Assembly: GCF_003265705.1 (NCBI RefSeq)
Contig: NW_020312817.1
Span: 51,187,504-51,251,503, forward strand
Length of the DNA stretch: 64,000 nt
From: Callorhinus ursinus
Lineage: Eukaryota > Chordata > Mammalia > Carnivora > Otariidae
Direction of reading: 5' to 3'
Below the pieces are notes generated by a model that worked only from the letters and a program-made list of their open reading frames with translations, searched no databases and was not told the origin of the DNA. Position numbers and translations under genes: made by a program. This document shows, in pieces, positions 50,749 through 62,500 of the stretch. Position 1 is the first letter of the stretch, and every line of letters begins with the position of its first letter.

Positions 50749-50932
50749 AGGGGCACCTGTGTGGCTCAGTTAAGCAACTGCTTTTGGCTCAGGTTATGAT
50801 CCCAGGGTCCTGGGATCGAGCCCCGCGTTGAGCTCCTTGCTCAGCAGGGAGCCTGCTTCTCCCTCTCCCTCTACCTGCTATTCCACCAGCTTGTGCTCTC
50901 TCTGTCAGATAAATAAATAATCTTTAAAAAAA
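50749..50932 (+). mobile_element. CAN-SINE, sense, second of a pair
   Basis: Starts ggggcacctgtgtggctcag directly after the A-tail of the first SINE, ends in AATCTTTAAAAAAA, and is followed by aagattttggag at 50933-50944. Confidence 0.92.
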
Positions 50933-50940
50933 AAGATTTT

Positions 50941-51160
50941 GGAGACAAACCATGAGAGACTCTGGACTCTGGGAAACAAACAGGATTACAGAAAGGAGGG
51001 GGTTGGGAGGATGGGGTAGCTCGGTGATGGGTATTAAGGAGAGCATGTGTTGTGATGAGCACTGGGTGTTTTACACAACTAATGAATCGTTGAACACTAC
51101 ATCAAAAACTAATGATGTACTATATGTTCCACTAACTGAACATAATAAAAAAAAGGGGGG
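50941..51160 (+). mobile_element. Short carnivore L1 3' end
   Basis: gagacaaaccatgagagact, gggtattaaggagagcatgt, gagcactgggtgttttacac, then AATAAAAAAAA. It lies about 285 bp upstream of the EXOC6B exon. Confidence 0.88.
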
Positions 51161-51445
51161 AAAGAGAATACTGTTTATCTATTGTTGATTTGGGAAAAAA
51201 GTGCTTCTTGAATAAAGAGCTGGGCTTTACGAATTTTAGTTTCATGTTATAGCTATATAACTCATGGTGATGAAGGTAATATTTAAGATGATTGCCACCA
51301 GGCTCTATTAATCCAAGATTATTGAATGCCGAGGATACCATGAGAAAACTTAAAGGAATCCCTAATTGAAAAATGAGTTCTTGTAATTTTTGTTGGAATT
51401 TCATTTTGGTCCATTAACATGATGATTTACACTCTTATATTTCAG

Positions 51446-51587
51446 GGAAAGGTGGCCCAAACAGCATGTATGTCAGCTTGCAAGCACTTAGCCACATCCT
51501 TGATGCAACTTTTGCTGGAAGCTGAAGTAAGACAGCTCACCCTGGGAGCATTACAGCAGTTCAACTTGGATGTCAGAGAATGTGAAC
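51446..51587 (+). CDS. EXOC6B: EXOC6B internal coding exon (exocyst subunit SEC15B), partial gene
   Basis: The exon is bounded by a ttatatttcag acceptor (AG at 51444-51445) and a gtaaga donor from 51588. It is 142 bp: it begins in phase 0 and leaves one base (C) of a split codon. The 47 codons read GKVAQTACMSACKHLATSLM at the start and end in FNLDVRECE. I recognise this as the C-terminal helical-bundle part of EXOC6B; the paralogue EXOC6 differs here (for example KVTQTACMSACKHLSTSLMQM). EXOC6B is a Sec15-family subunit of the octameric exocyst, which tethers secretory vesicles to the plasma membrane and binds Rab GTPases such as Rab11. The frame is fully open with no damaging change. The split C is expected to be completed to a Gln codon by the next exon, which I could not find in the remaining 12.4 kb. 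The preceding exon is also absent, in line with the very large introns of this gene. The polypyrimidine tract is only moderate; a possible branch point lies near 51413-51418. Confidence 0.95.
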
Positions 51588-52135
51588 GTAAGACAGGGAG
51601 CCATCCCTTTGCTTGTTTGTTTTACCCGAGTGTATACTCTCTTCTATGAAAAAAAATTAGGTCTGTGGACTCTTTGTTCCCGATGGAGTTGACAAATACC
51701 TGGATGCCAGAGACAATTTGAAGGGCGTGTAGAAATAGTCCATCAGCGAGCTCATTTGAGCACCCAGAGGTGTAGGACCTCTGTAGAACAGAGATCTCTG
51801 GCCACTTAAACAAGTGTGCAATCTAGAGGGGGATAGAAGGCAGACATGCATTTCATACACACAAAAGAAAACCTGATTCTTCCGAAGACTTCAAAAGAAT
51901 GCAGTTCCCAGCCACTTTTTTTTCATATTTTAAAACTATTTCTACATCTTACCTGCAAACTCTTCTTCATCTACAGAACAAGTGTGTGTGCATTTATCAG
52001 TCAGAGATGCTTTCTATTATGGGTAGAAACAAAATTTTAGACAGAGTGGTTTAAAAAATGGGTTTTATCTTTCTTAGAGACAGTGAGTTGCTATATTGAT
52101 TTAGTTGCTCAGTGGTGTCATCAAAGACGGGCTAT
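51588..52135. other. Intron just downstream of the EXOC6B exon
   Basis: If the exon were not spliced, the reading frame would continue about 20 codons to a stop near 51647. No repeat or second exon recognised. Confidence 0.6.
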
Positions 52136-52503
52136 TTTTTTTTTTTTTAGTAGAGTTGACACACAGTGTCACGTTAGTTTCAGGTGTACAACATACTGAC
52201 TCAGCTTCTCTGTACCTTATGCTGTGCTCCCAAGCGCGGCTCCCATCTGTCAGCATGCACTACCATTACAATATTGTTGACTGAATTCCTATGCTGTGCC
52301 TTTTATTCCGGTGACTTATGCATTCTTAACTGGAAGCCTGTATCTCCCACTCCCCTTCACCCCTTTGCCCATCCTCCCACCCCTTCTCCCTCTGGCAACC
52401 AGCAGTTTGTTCTCTGTATTTATAGGTCTGATTCTGCTTTTTGTTTGTTTATTCATTTGTTTTGTTTTTTAGATTCCACAGATGAGTGAAATTATATGGT
52501 ATT
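52136..52503 (-). mobile_element. L1 3' UTR, antisense
   Basis: acgttagtttcaggtgtaca, tggcaaccagcagtttgttc and attccacagatgagtgaaat parallel the antisense L1 at 200-450 of this window. Confidence 0.85.
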
Positions 52504-52649
52504 TAGAGGACCCAGGCTTTTTTGCTCCCTCTCCTCTGCCATACTTAAGAGTGGACTTTTCCTCTTTGTACATAGTATTCCTTCTCACACATATAGTCAG
52601 AAGAGACTCACATTCCCTCCAAAAAATAAAAACAGAAATGCCACAGTAA

Positions 52650-52700
52650 TTGCCAGATAATCTCGTGGCCTCCCTTAGAGCTGGAGGTGATCACGTAATT
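52650..52700 (+). repeat. Left arm of a 51-bp inverted repeat
   Basis: Contains ttgccagataatctcgtggc ... ggaggtgatcac. Its reverse complement lies at 53455-53505 with 49 of 51 bases matching. The arms enclose the L1 end at 52703-53322. Confidence 0.95.
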
Positions 52701-52702
52701 AC

Positions 52703-53322
52703 CCAGTAATTCCGCTTCTAAGTATTTACCCAAAGAAAACAGAAACACTAATTTGAAAAGATCTATGCACCCCTATGTTTATTGTAGCATTACTTACAAT
52801 AGCCAAAATATGGAAACAAGCTAAGTGTCCACAGAGAGATGAATGGAGAAAGAAGATGTGACATATATCTACAATGGAATATTATTCAGCCATAAAAAAG
52901 AATGAAATCTTGCCATTCACAACAACATGGATGGACCTAGAGAGTATTGTGCTAAGTGAAATAAGTCAGAAAGAAAAAGGTAAATAACATATGTTCACTT
53001 AAATGTGGAATCTAAAAAATAAAACAAAAAAACCCCCTAGAAATAGACTCATAAATACAGAAAAACTGGTGATTGCCAGAGAGAGGGTGGGGGATGAACA
53101 AAATAGGTGATGGGGATTAAGAGGTACAAAATTCTACTTAAAAAGTAAGAAAGCGACAGAGGTGAAAATTAGAGCTTAGGGAGTATAGTCAATACTGTAA
53201 TAACTTTGTATGGTGGCTCACTTGTGGTGAGCATTTTGTAATGATATAATTGTCAAATCACTATGTTGTACACCCGAAACTAATATAATATCGTATGTCA
53301 GCTATACTTCAATTAGAAAAAA
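52703..53322 (+). mobile_element. L1 3' end (L1MA-like), sense
   Basis: ORF2 end wording (cagtaattccgcttctaagt, catggatggacctagagagt, gctaagtgaaataagtcaga) leads into a 3' UTR (ctatgttgtacacccgaaac) and A-rich tail. Likely insertion-site duplication agaagagactcacatt (from about 52600) and agaggagacttacatt (from about 53327). Confidence 0.85.
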
Positions 53323-53454
53323 GAAGAAGAGGAGACTTACATTCAAGACAGGAAAAAAAGAGTCCATTGTCACTTATTCCTTGTATTAAGAAAATTAAGA
53401 CCTTTTCAGGAGACCCCTAACAAACTTCCCTGTCTGTCTCATTGGTAATAGAAC

Positions 53455-53505
53455 AGTTATGTGATCACCTCCAGCTCTAAGGGAGGCCACGAGATTATCT
53501 GGCAA
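53455..53505 (-). repeat. Right arm of the 51-bp inverted repeat
   Basis: gtgatcacctccagctctaa to gattatctggcaa, the reverse complement of 52650-52700. Confidence 0.95.
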
Positions 53506-53854
53506 AGTGACAGAGGACCATCGTTATTGGGATAGTTGATTCATCATGAATCATCCCCTTGGAGTTGAACACAAAATTAGCTCTGTTAAGGAAAGAGAAG
53601 GAAGAAATAAAGAGTGTCCTGGTGTTCATTGTGCTGTCAGTGAGAAATGAAAATGAACAAAAATGCTATGACAACTTGAAATTTTTTTTTCTGATTCGAA
53701 GAAAATCAGTGGAAAATTCTAAAAGTGTGCTAATACTTCTTCCCCATTTTTAAATTTTTACTGCCTGTTGGTTTCCCTTGGTTGACTTTTAATGGCTAGA
53801 AATTAAGGTTTATTGACTAGGCTGTTCTTAATTAATTACTTACTGGAGACTTCC

Positions 53855-55215
53855 AGTTTCAGTCACCACAGAATAACAGGTATCAATGTTGTTTCTGCCA
53901 TAAACAACTGTAAAACTGGATAAACTCTATAAAGCAATTCTTTTCATGTATTGGGCAGTAGACAGCACAAAGCTGTGATCTTTCAGAAAGGGGAAATGCA
54001 TAAGGTAAACTTAACATTCACTCTCATTTTCTGTCTAGGGGGACTATCCAAACGGCTGCCCAGGAAAATAGAGCCCAAATCAAAAGCAGGGTTTTACACA
54101 GAAAAAAAACAAAACAAAACAAGAAACAGAGATTGGCCCAAGGGCTGGTGAGGCAGCTGGGATTTGTGGGGCAAGATACAAGGGAGCAAGGAATTGTTTA
54201 GCTCTAGAGGTCTACATCGGAGAGCCCTTGAGTCTTTGGTCAAAAACTAAGTTGCCATGTGCAGGGTAAAAGCCTGTGAGGCCTGGCAGAGAACAGCCAC
54301 TGAGGGTCTGTGAGTTGAATAGGAATGCCATAGGTCACAGAGTGCTAAGAGACATTGGAATTCTGACCAACCAAAGTTGAGAGACCAGCTAATCATCTTG
54401 TACATTCAGTAAGACCCCAAAAAGTTAGGCCTTAAGAGTACTCAAGCTCTAGAATAAGAGCCAGTCTTGATCCACCCTAACAAAGCCTATTTAATAATGA
54501 TTCTTAACAAGATAAAGGTGATCGACCAATAAAATAACTGCCTGCCAAAACAAAACTCAACTGTCTTTGAAGGAAGAGGAACACAAAAAATTTCAGACTC
54601 TTAACCACATAGCCTCAACAATTTCACAGCAAAAAGCTAAGATTTGACATGCAAAGAAACAGGAAAATGTGACCCATAACAAGAAAAGACAGGCAATAGA
54701 AATAGGCCCACTGATAACAGAAATGTGGAAAACAGCAGACAGGGCCTTTAAAAATCTGCACATAGATATATTTAACACTTCAAACTGTAGCTGAATTTTT
54801 TTCCAGTTTTGATAAAAAGCATTAACCCATTGATTCAAAAAGCTCAACGAATCTTAAGCAGGATAAACACAGAGCCACACCGAAGTACATTATGGTCAGA
54901 TTGCTAAAAAATAAAAATAAATAAAAGAGAAAATCTTAAAAGCATCCCAAGAAGAAAAGACACATTATATAATGAAAGGCAATGATAAAAATGACTGCTT
55001 CTTATCAGAAACAGTGAAACTGGAAGGCAATAGAATGTCTTCAAAGTACTGAAAGGAAAGAAAAACAAAAAAGGCCTGTGAACCTAAAACTCTACGTCTT
55101 ATAAAACATGTCCTTCCCAAATCAAGATTAGATAAAGCCATTTCACATAAAGAGAAGTTAAGAAAATTTGTTTACCACGTTTGCACCACAACTCATTTAA
55201 AAGGTAGTTTTTCTA
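53855..55215 (+). mobile_element. Decayed HAL1/L1 5' UTR and ORF1, sense
   Basis: agacttccagtttcagtcac, atttgacatgcaaagaaaca, aaaagctcaacgaatcttaa, gagaaaatcttaaaagcatc and actggaaggcaatagaatgt are in the order of old L1/HAL1 ORF1. Frames are broken. Confidence 0.75.
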
Positions 55216-55544
55216 GTTGAAGGGCATTACTCGATGCTGACTCAGATCTACAAGGCAGATTACATTGTTCAAAGAGGTCTATAGCAATAGACACATCTTT
55301 GTCTAGAATCTTCACACTACCTTATTAAGACAGGTCATTAACTCCCCTTTTCTTGAATCTGGGCAAGTTTGTGACTTGATTATAACCAACAGAATATGGC
55401 AGAAGTGGCCTTTGTGACTTGGGTAGCTAGATCATAAAAGGCAGTGCTGCTGCCTAAGATGTCCCCCTACCTTGAGGCCTCCATGATGTGAGGAGACCCA
55501 AATCAACTTCTTTGGGGAGACCACCTGGGGAAGCTCTGATGCCT

Positions 55545-56315
55545 GACATGTTAAATTTTATGTCATTGGTGCTGTATTTTGTTATATTCCTTTAAATAGT
55601 GTTAGATTTTTTTTGTGACCTGCATTTACATTACGTGGGATTGATTGGAATCTTTCAAGGACTTGCTGTTAAGTTTACATCGGGTTCAGAGCCACTTTTT
55701 ATGTAGGTCTTATAAACCCCAAATCTAAAGCAATGGTTTTCAAAGGATTCTACCTGATGTCCCAGGTATCTGGAGACCTTTCAGTTCTGGCTGGTGGGAA
55801 TAGAAAATATGCCCATCTCTGTAAAAGCTCCATAAATTATTCGGCCTGTTTATTTCTGGTGGTACTTTCCCCAGTCTTGGGTAGTTTCTTCTCTGACATG
55901 CCCAGATTAGTACTCAGCCAAGTATTCAATGGGACCCTTCTGCAGTTTTCCTGAGTCCTCCCATTTGTAGCTTCCACCACTCTGGTGTTTGGCCCTGAAA
56001 ATACTAGTTGCCTTGGCATTCTGGACCATAATCTGGGACTTTTCAACTCGGATGGCCATGTTTTGTTTGGATTCCCTCCATATGCCCGCTTTGCATCACA
56101 GCCTGGAAACTGCCTCTGGGTATGCTTCCCTGGTTGGTTTTCTTTCTTTCCGAGATCACAGTCTTGCACTCATTGTCATCTAGTATCTAAAAACATTCCT
56201 TTACATGCTTTGTCCATTTTTGAGGGGGTTTTTGTTTTCTCTTTTTTATCCGGTGGGAAGGTGAGTCCTCTTCCTATTTACTCCATCATGACCAGTACCA
56301 GACTCAAACATCTTC
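55545..56315 (-). mobile_element. Old L1/HAL1 5' UTR, antisense
   Basis: tgttatattcctttaaatag, cagttctggctggtgggaat, ccccagtcttgggtagtttc, tagtactcagccaagtattc and tactccatcatgaccagtac are the reverse complement of an old L1 5' UTR. The 134-codon (+) and 110-codon (-) frames here are shadows of it. Confidence 0.75.
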
Positions 56316-57734
56316 TCATGCTTTTTAAAAATTTTATATTTTGCAGAAACAAACTGCTTTTTGTGAAATTTCGAGGGGGGGGAAGATAAGTACAAAGAGA
56401 AAATAAAAATCACCATATTCTCATCATTCAGAAATAAGTATAATTACAGGGATTATATTCAGAAATGATAATATCCAGCAGCCACAGAATTTTTTCTAGA
56501 AATCATCCATCCGATTCCTTGCATCTAGTTAGTCCAAATTGTTTTACATGCCTCTGTCTTAACCAGTTATTTACCAGGAGGATAAAAACATAATGATTGG
56601 CTAGACCAATCAAAATTGATTTTTAATATTGGGTATAAAGTCATCCATTTCCAAGTTTTGAGGAAAGAGTAGAACCTCATTCTGATATAAAGAAAGGGAA
56701 GAACAGGGCTTTGGAGTGGGCCAACCAACGAATGTCATTGGTTTAACAACAAAGTCTGATGAATGACTGGGACTGACTACATGACTGCATTTAGTCAGAG
56801 CTAAAAGATAAAGGGGAATGGAGGTGATAAGGCTAAAAATATACGAGCCTAGAGGAAGAGGAGTGATGGTCTAGGAGGAGCACTGGGGAGTAAGGAAAAT
56901 GCCCATGTTGTGGCCTGATTCTGGAGGACATTTTACATAGAAGAATGAGCAGCTTCTACTTGAGAGAAAGATAGGCAAATTGGTATCCTTAGCAGAGACC
57001 TAGCTTTCAGATAAGGCTAGGAGGTGGAGAGATCCCTTAATGAAAGGGTGGAAACCTAATAGAGTTTGTTAACCATGCCAGAGGGGTTCCAGAGAGCCAG
57101 TACTGTATCTGAAAAGCCATTTGATATCGGTAGTAGCCTTTCAGACTTAGGATCAGCTCAAAGCCAACATTTGTAGGGCCTGAGACAGTGGCTCCAATAA
57201 CCATATTACCACTGAAATTTTTTTCTCCATATATTGTGGAACCACTAAGGTTCATCGATTTATAGTTTTAATGTTTCATTTCTGATTGTCAGTAATTTAT
57301 CTGTCAAGAAACTTTCCATGGACATTTATTTTACTTTAAAAGAAAGAATTCTATTCTACGTCTTTTGCTATACCATCCCCCTAATTCTTTTTTTCTTTAG
57401 ATGCTCAGTGGTCTATAAAAAATCTTAAAGAAATGATACATAAGATTCAAGTAACTATACAGAGGCGTATAAAAGCCGCCCCAAATGACAAGATAATTAA
57501 CACTTACATCTTTCTACCCAGTGGTGTGTGCATGCAGTATTTTCTCTATTGTCTTGTGAGTCCTTGCAAGAACTGTATAGGTCCTGAAAGGAATCAAACT
57601 CTGGACAAGGTAGAATGTGAATGTACCATAAATGTTTGACTCTCAGGCCTGGGCTGCCATTTTCATAGATCCCAAGGACATAGAGGAATTGTATATGTTA
57701 CCATGAGCCTGAGAAATTTAGCTAGTTTAGTGTG
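56316..57734. other. Intron sequence, nothing recognised
   Basis: A ttctttttttctttag acceptor-like string precedes an open frame at about 57402-57639, but no donor and no family resemblance support an exon. Confidence 0.45.
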
Positions 57735-57960
57735 GTCATTAAGAACATAGAGTTCAGAGTCAGCTCAACCAAATGGATTCAAGTCACCACTTAGATTTAG
57801 TGTGGCCATGTGTCAATTATTTTAACCTCTCACACCCCATTTATGAAACAGGAGTAATAATAGTAGCTAATACTACAGGGATGGGGTCAGAATTAAATAA
57901 GAGCATGCACGAAAGGGTTTATTTCACGGCCAGCAAAACACTAACTATGCATTAAGGAGT
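57735..57960 (+). mobile_element. MIR
   Basis: ttaagaacatagagttcaga, taacctctcacaccccattt, gaaacaggagtaataatagt, tcagaattaaataagagcat follow MIR order. Confidence 0.87.
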
Positions 57961-58699
57961 GGCTTCTCCTGTTATCATAAGCAGGAGCAGCCCAGCAGCT
58001 GATAAATATCCAGAACTCTCAGAAGGTCTTTTGCAGGCCACTCAAACCTTTGTCTACAGTTTATAAATCAGGTAGGTTTGGAGATGCCCTTTTACTTGGC
58101 ATAAGAAATTCATTTTTGTTTTTGGTAGCTGTCTGTGAAACTGCTGTGGTCATCCTGAAAGGTCTGGTCCAGAACCGACAATTTTCCGATTCTCAGTGTG
58201 ATGCTCTTGTAAGATAGCAGTCAGGCGGCTCAGCTGTTTACAAGAAATAGTAACTATGCTTAGGGCATCATTATCTAACAGGAATGTTGTTGTTAATGTA
58301 ATTCTTCCTGAAGGACTACTAAACCAAACACCTTTAAAGTGGAGGCTCTTAGGAATTCAGGAGGTGTGAGGAAAATATTCTTTCCCTTTCATAATTGACA
58401 GTGACCTGGGTATTTCTGCTTTGTATAGATTTCATCTTACACCTCCATCTGTCTGTATGTCTTAGATTTGGTTTTGGATGTTGGAGCCCTGGAACCTGGC
58501 AGAGAAACTGGATTTTAAATATTAGCAAGTCTTAATAGCCTTTACTTCACCTCCTTAGCCAAACTTGGGCTGCTTTATCATTCATGTCCTTCCTAGTCAG
58601 TCTGTGTCTGGATTTGGAATTTCGTAAGCTTTCTCTTTGTGCATTCTAAATAAAGAGGTGTAGCTTCATAGTCAAGCTGAATTACTTGTTTACAGCATT

Positions 58700-58815
58700 A
58701 ATTCAGTAATCTGTTCACTTATTCAACAAATGTATGTGGGGCCCCCTACTCCGTGCAGAGTACCATGCTGGAGACTGGAAATACAATGGGAAACAGTGGA
58801 TTTTAGATAGGAGAG
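58700..58815 (+). mobile_element. L2 fragment
   Basis: cacttattcaacaaatgtat then ctactccgtgcagagtacca and gctggagactggaaatacaa. Confidence 0.78.
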
Positions 58816-58827
58816 TGACTTGATTAG

Positions 58828-59041
58828 ATTTTCTTTTTTTTTTTTTTTTTAAGATTTTATTTATTTATTTGTCAGAGAGAAAGAGAGCGCACACAAGCAG
58901 CGGGGAGCGGCCGGCAGAGTCAGAGGGAGAAGCAGGCTCCCCGCTGAGCAGGGAGCCCAATGCTGGGCTCTATCCCAGGACCGAGTGATCATGACCTGAG
59001 CCGAAGGCAGACACTTAACCAACTGAGGCACCCGGGCGCCC
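58828..59041 (-). mobile_element. CAN-SINE, antisense
   Basis: GC-rich middle (agcggggagcggccggcaga) and head cacccgggcgcccc. Target-site duplication not clear. Confidence 0.92.
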
Positions 59042-59129
59042 CTACATTTGTATTTTTAAAAGGGACTTTGCATTTATTAGGAGCCATCGAGACCAGTAAT
59101 AAGGCTGCTGCAGTATAAAGATGCATGAT

Positions 59130-59325
59130 AGAGATGAGTTGGGAGCTTCAGCCTATTTCTGCACAGTAATTCAAGCCATGAAAATGAATGAATCAACTCA
59201 TCTAACCTCCCTGAGTCCATCAATAAACTAGAAATACTAATCTCTGCTCTGTCTCACAGTATTGTTAGGAAGTGAAATGAGATAATGTATATAAAATCAT
59301 TTATAAACAGCCATGGAAATTGTAT
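59130..59325 (+). mobile_element. MIR relic
   Basis: actcatctaacctccctgag, actaatctctgctctgtctc, agtgaaatgagataatgtat. Confidence 0.65.
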
Positions 59326-61549
59326 TTATTACATTAATCATTTCTTTACCCATATGCTTTTATGCGTTTTTCTTATTTTCTTTCCTACTTCCACTGTGAT
59401 ATGGTTTATAATGTTAAATGTTTTCAGTTTTTAGTTACCTACTCAGTTTCCTAAATTATTCAAAAGATCGGTATATTAAAAGTATAATATAATTAAGCCA
59501 AATCCAGGGCACATTTAGTTGCAAAGAAATGCAGCAGGAATTGAATCTTTTAAAATTTAGAGGAATCCATTTTCCAGGACCCATCAGTCTTTTGCACAGA
59601 ATAAACTGGGCCCTCGAACCAGAAGGTAAGAGAGAATGCACCTTGCCTAATTCTCTCAGTTCTTTAATGGTCAAGTTAATCTGGCCTTGGTTTACTGTTT
59701 TGGGAAGGGCTCCAAAGTCTTCCATTTCACCATTCTTATACTAGCCCTCACTTTACAGGTCAGGAAACCAATGTGGAGAATCTACTGAAACTCAGGATTT
59801 TGGAAAACAACTTCAAAGTAAATCCATGATCTCACTAAGCCTACTATGATAGAACATAATGGCAGACGCCATTTGTCACTTACCCTCCATAAGTCTGCAC
59901 TCTCACTGAAAGATCAGATAGCTTTCTGCATCCCTAAAAAATTAGTCTTAGCTCAAAAGATCCAGTAGTTCCTAAGAAGTTTTAACATTTCAGTATCTTT
60001 GTATATACTCACTAAAATAAATGGCTTTGAGTCCCCTCATGATACAGACTCAGATGTGTTTTAGCTAATGTTGATCAGGCAAACCTTAATAGGCTTGCTT
60101 ATGATTTTGCCACTGGGGTTTCAGAACTAAAGAATCTTTAGAACGCGATCTCTGTGAACCTTAAATGCCAGGCCCAAACAACTGCCAATTGGGATAAATG
60201 CACTCACTTTTGATTTTCTGCACTACTTGAGCCCACCTATCCTTGACTCCCATTCTATGTAGTTAATTCTCTAGCTTTGGTCACTCACACATGAGTCTCG
60301 CTTAGAAAGGGCTCCAGAAATTCATTTACCTATGTCTTCTTGATGCGAGGGAGAGAGAACGGAGTCCTCAGGACTCTGGGGAGAAACATAAGGGAAGCAT
60401 ATGTAACACATCCGCACTATATCATTCTTCTTTTGCGGCCTTTGAAGTTTATATTATGCGAAGGGAGTTCTGGCCCTTAAATAACATCTAAGCCAGTGCT
60501 AAGCCGCAATCTGCATCAGCCCACCAAGCAAACTGTTAAAATAACTGCTAGCTCGTACATTCAATCAAGCCTCTTCAGGGAGATGCCCTATAGTAATTAA
60601 TTTGTCAGTCAAGATTATGTTTAGTCGTCCTTGAATAAGTAATGCAAAATGCATATCCCCACCGTTTGCCCTATTTTTGCTGAGTCCCTAGAACACGCTT
60701 ATTTACATTTCCTTCTCGATAGAATTCGTTTCTTCTTTACTTTTATTTTGCCTATCACCCTTTCAGCCCATGTTGTGTTTAGATCCAAGTCACAGAGCAC
60801 GATTCAACAAGGGATGGAATATAGTGGAGCAGACTGCTACTCCTCTGGCAGGGAGGACACAGCGGAGAGCATTCGGGAGAAAGCCGGGGGAGCAAGGTTC
60901 CACAATTTCTTGCCGTACTCTTGCATTTATCAAGGAAGTATGGTGAGATTATGAAGACAGCTGGTATATCAGTTCATAACTTGAAAGATCAATTTATGCA
61001 CTTCATTTTCAACCCACTCAGCTCTCCAGCTGCAGATAGAGGGGAATTCTTGCAATAGAGCCTCACGACGGTCCTTTGTTTCCTTGGAGTTTTGAGCTCC
61101 ACATTCTAGCAAGGACCAGAGTTTGCCCCATTTTCATGTTTGCCCAGTGTTATTCAGAGCTTTCACGTGACTCATATTCTTCCATTTCTTTCAATTGATC
61201 AATGGCAGCACAGCCTAGTCCTCCAAAGCATCACCCTCAGTGGGAAGTTGTTCCCCGGTGACTTAAGATAATGCCTTAATTATGAGCTTGGCTGCCACAT
61301 TCCTCAGACTGTTGACTTCCTGGGAAACGATGGGAGGTCTCAATGCCCTTTTCCCTGCCATCACCTGCTAACCAATTTCAAACATTCTACTTTTTCTCCA
61401 AAGTCTTTTGTTGGCCAGCTCAGTCCCTAACAATCTGTCTTAATTAGGCTATGTTTATTTGCAAGGAACAGAAATCTCTTCATACCACTTCAAAAATAAA
61501 GGAAAGCTTATTTTAAATATATGCATTTCATAGAATCCAAGAAAAAGGT
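59326..61549. other. Intron sequence, longest repeat-poor stretch
   Basis: About 2.2 kb with almost no nameable repeat (a faint MIR core near 59750) and more CpG than its surroundings at 60100-61000. The 101-codon frame at 60649-60954 has no family resemblance. No exon seen. Confidence 0.5.
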
Positions 61550-61670
61550 AAACAGTAACTCAGTTAAGTTAGGGATTGTGTCTGCCCTGATTGTTCCTGT
61601 CTCCTTAGCACTTAGCACAGTGCCTGACATATGGTGCTTGCTTAATAAATATTTATTGAGTGAATAAAAA
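61550..61670 (+). mobile_element. L2 3' end
   Basis: agggattgtgtctgccctga, agcacttagcacagtgcctg, cttaataaatatttattgag is classic L2 terminal wording. Confidence 0.92.
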
Positions 61671-61984
61671 TGACTTGATTAGCAACGGCCTCCATTTCTG
61701 GAGCTCTTCTGTCAGCTCTGAGAATGGGAGGCAGTACAAGTAGGAAGTAGTTCAGATGGATGTCATGTGATATGCATAGCAACACAGCCTGCGATATAGT
61801 TGGAATCCTAAGGAATATTCTTTTAGAAGGATGTACACCTGGCAGGGCAATGATTGGCAACTTCAGTACATATATCCTACCACCAACCTCTATGGATTAT
61901 AAAGCCATCTTTGCCACCAACACTCAATTTGCAATATATAAACTGGGTAATGCATAGTAATTTAATGTAGATGATAGACGGATT

Positions 61985-62180
61985 GGCCTTTGAAACCTAG
62001 ATCTTCATGTTAGCAATTTGGGCATACTTAATTCCTCCTTTACACCTCAGTTTCTTTATTTGTGAAATGAAGTTACAGTTGGTGTAACTCATAGACTTGT
62101 TGTGATGATTAAGTAATTACTCATAGAAAGTGCTCAATAACTGTTAGCCACCGTCCTCATTGTCGCTGTCGCTGTCATTA
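61985..62180 (+). mobile_element. MIR relic
   Basis: acacctcagtttctttattt, gtgaaatgaagttacagttg, agaaagtgctcaataactgt. Confidence 0.8.
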
Positions 62181-62189
62181 TCGGTAGAA

Positions 62190-62500
62190 AGAGTAGTAGG
62201 CTGGAAATCAAGAAACTTGTATTATAACTTCGTGGTTGCCACCAACTAGCTGTATGGACTTGGGAATTCTTTAAACCTGGTTGGGCCTGCGGCTCCTTAT
62301 TTACAAAATGAGAATGTTGGGCTAGATGATTTCTAAATTTCTGTTTAAAGATAGCATTATTTAGTATGGGAGGGAAGATCATGTGGATATTTTTATGTCA
62401 TATAGAGTTGTTATAAGGATTAAATAAGATAATGCGTATGAAAGGCTTTACAGATCCTACATACGTATTTGTTAACATCGGTAAATATTAAATGTTTATT
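62190..62500 (+). mobile_element. Second MIR, adjacent
   Basis: ccaccaactagctgtatgga, acaaaatgagaatgttgggc, tagatgatttctaaatttct, then gttgttataaggattaaata in MIR order. Confidence 0.82.

Noticed and set aside
52650..53505. Inverted repeat as terminal repeats of a DNA transposon
   Set aside because: The interior is a non-LTR L1 end, there is no transposase and no flanking duplication next to the arms.
55837..56389. Overlapping 134-codon (+) and 110-codon (-) frames as genes
   Set aside because: The region is an antisense old L1 5' UTR; neither frame has a domain or splice context.
57402..57639. Possible exon after ttctttttttctttag
   Set aside because: It has no matching donor and no likeness to EXOC6B or any other protein I know.
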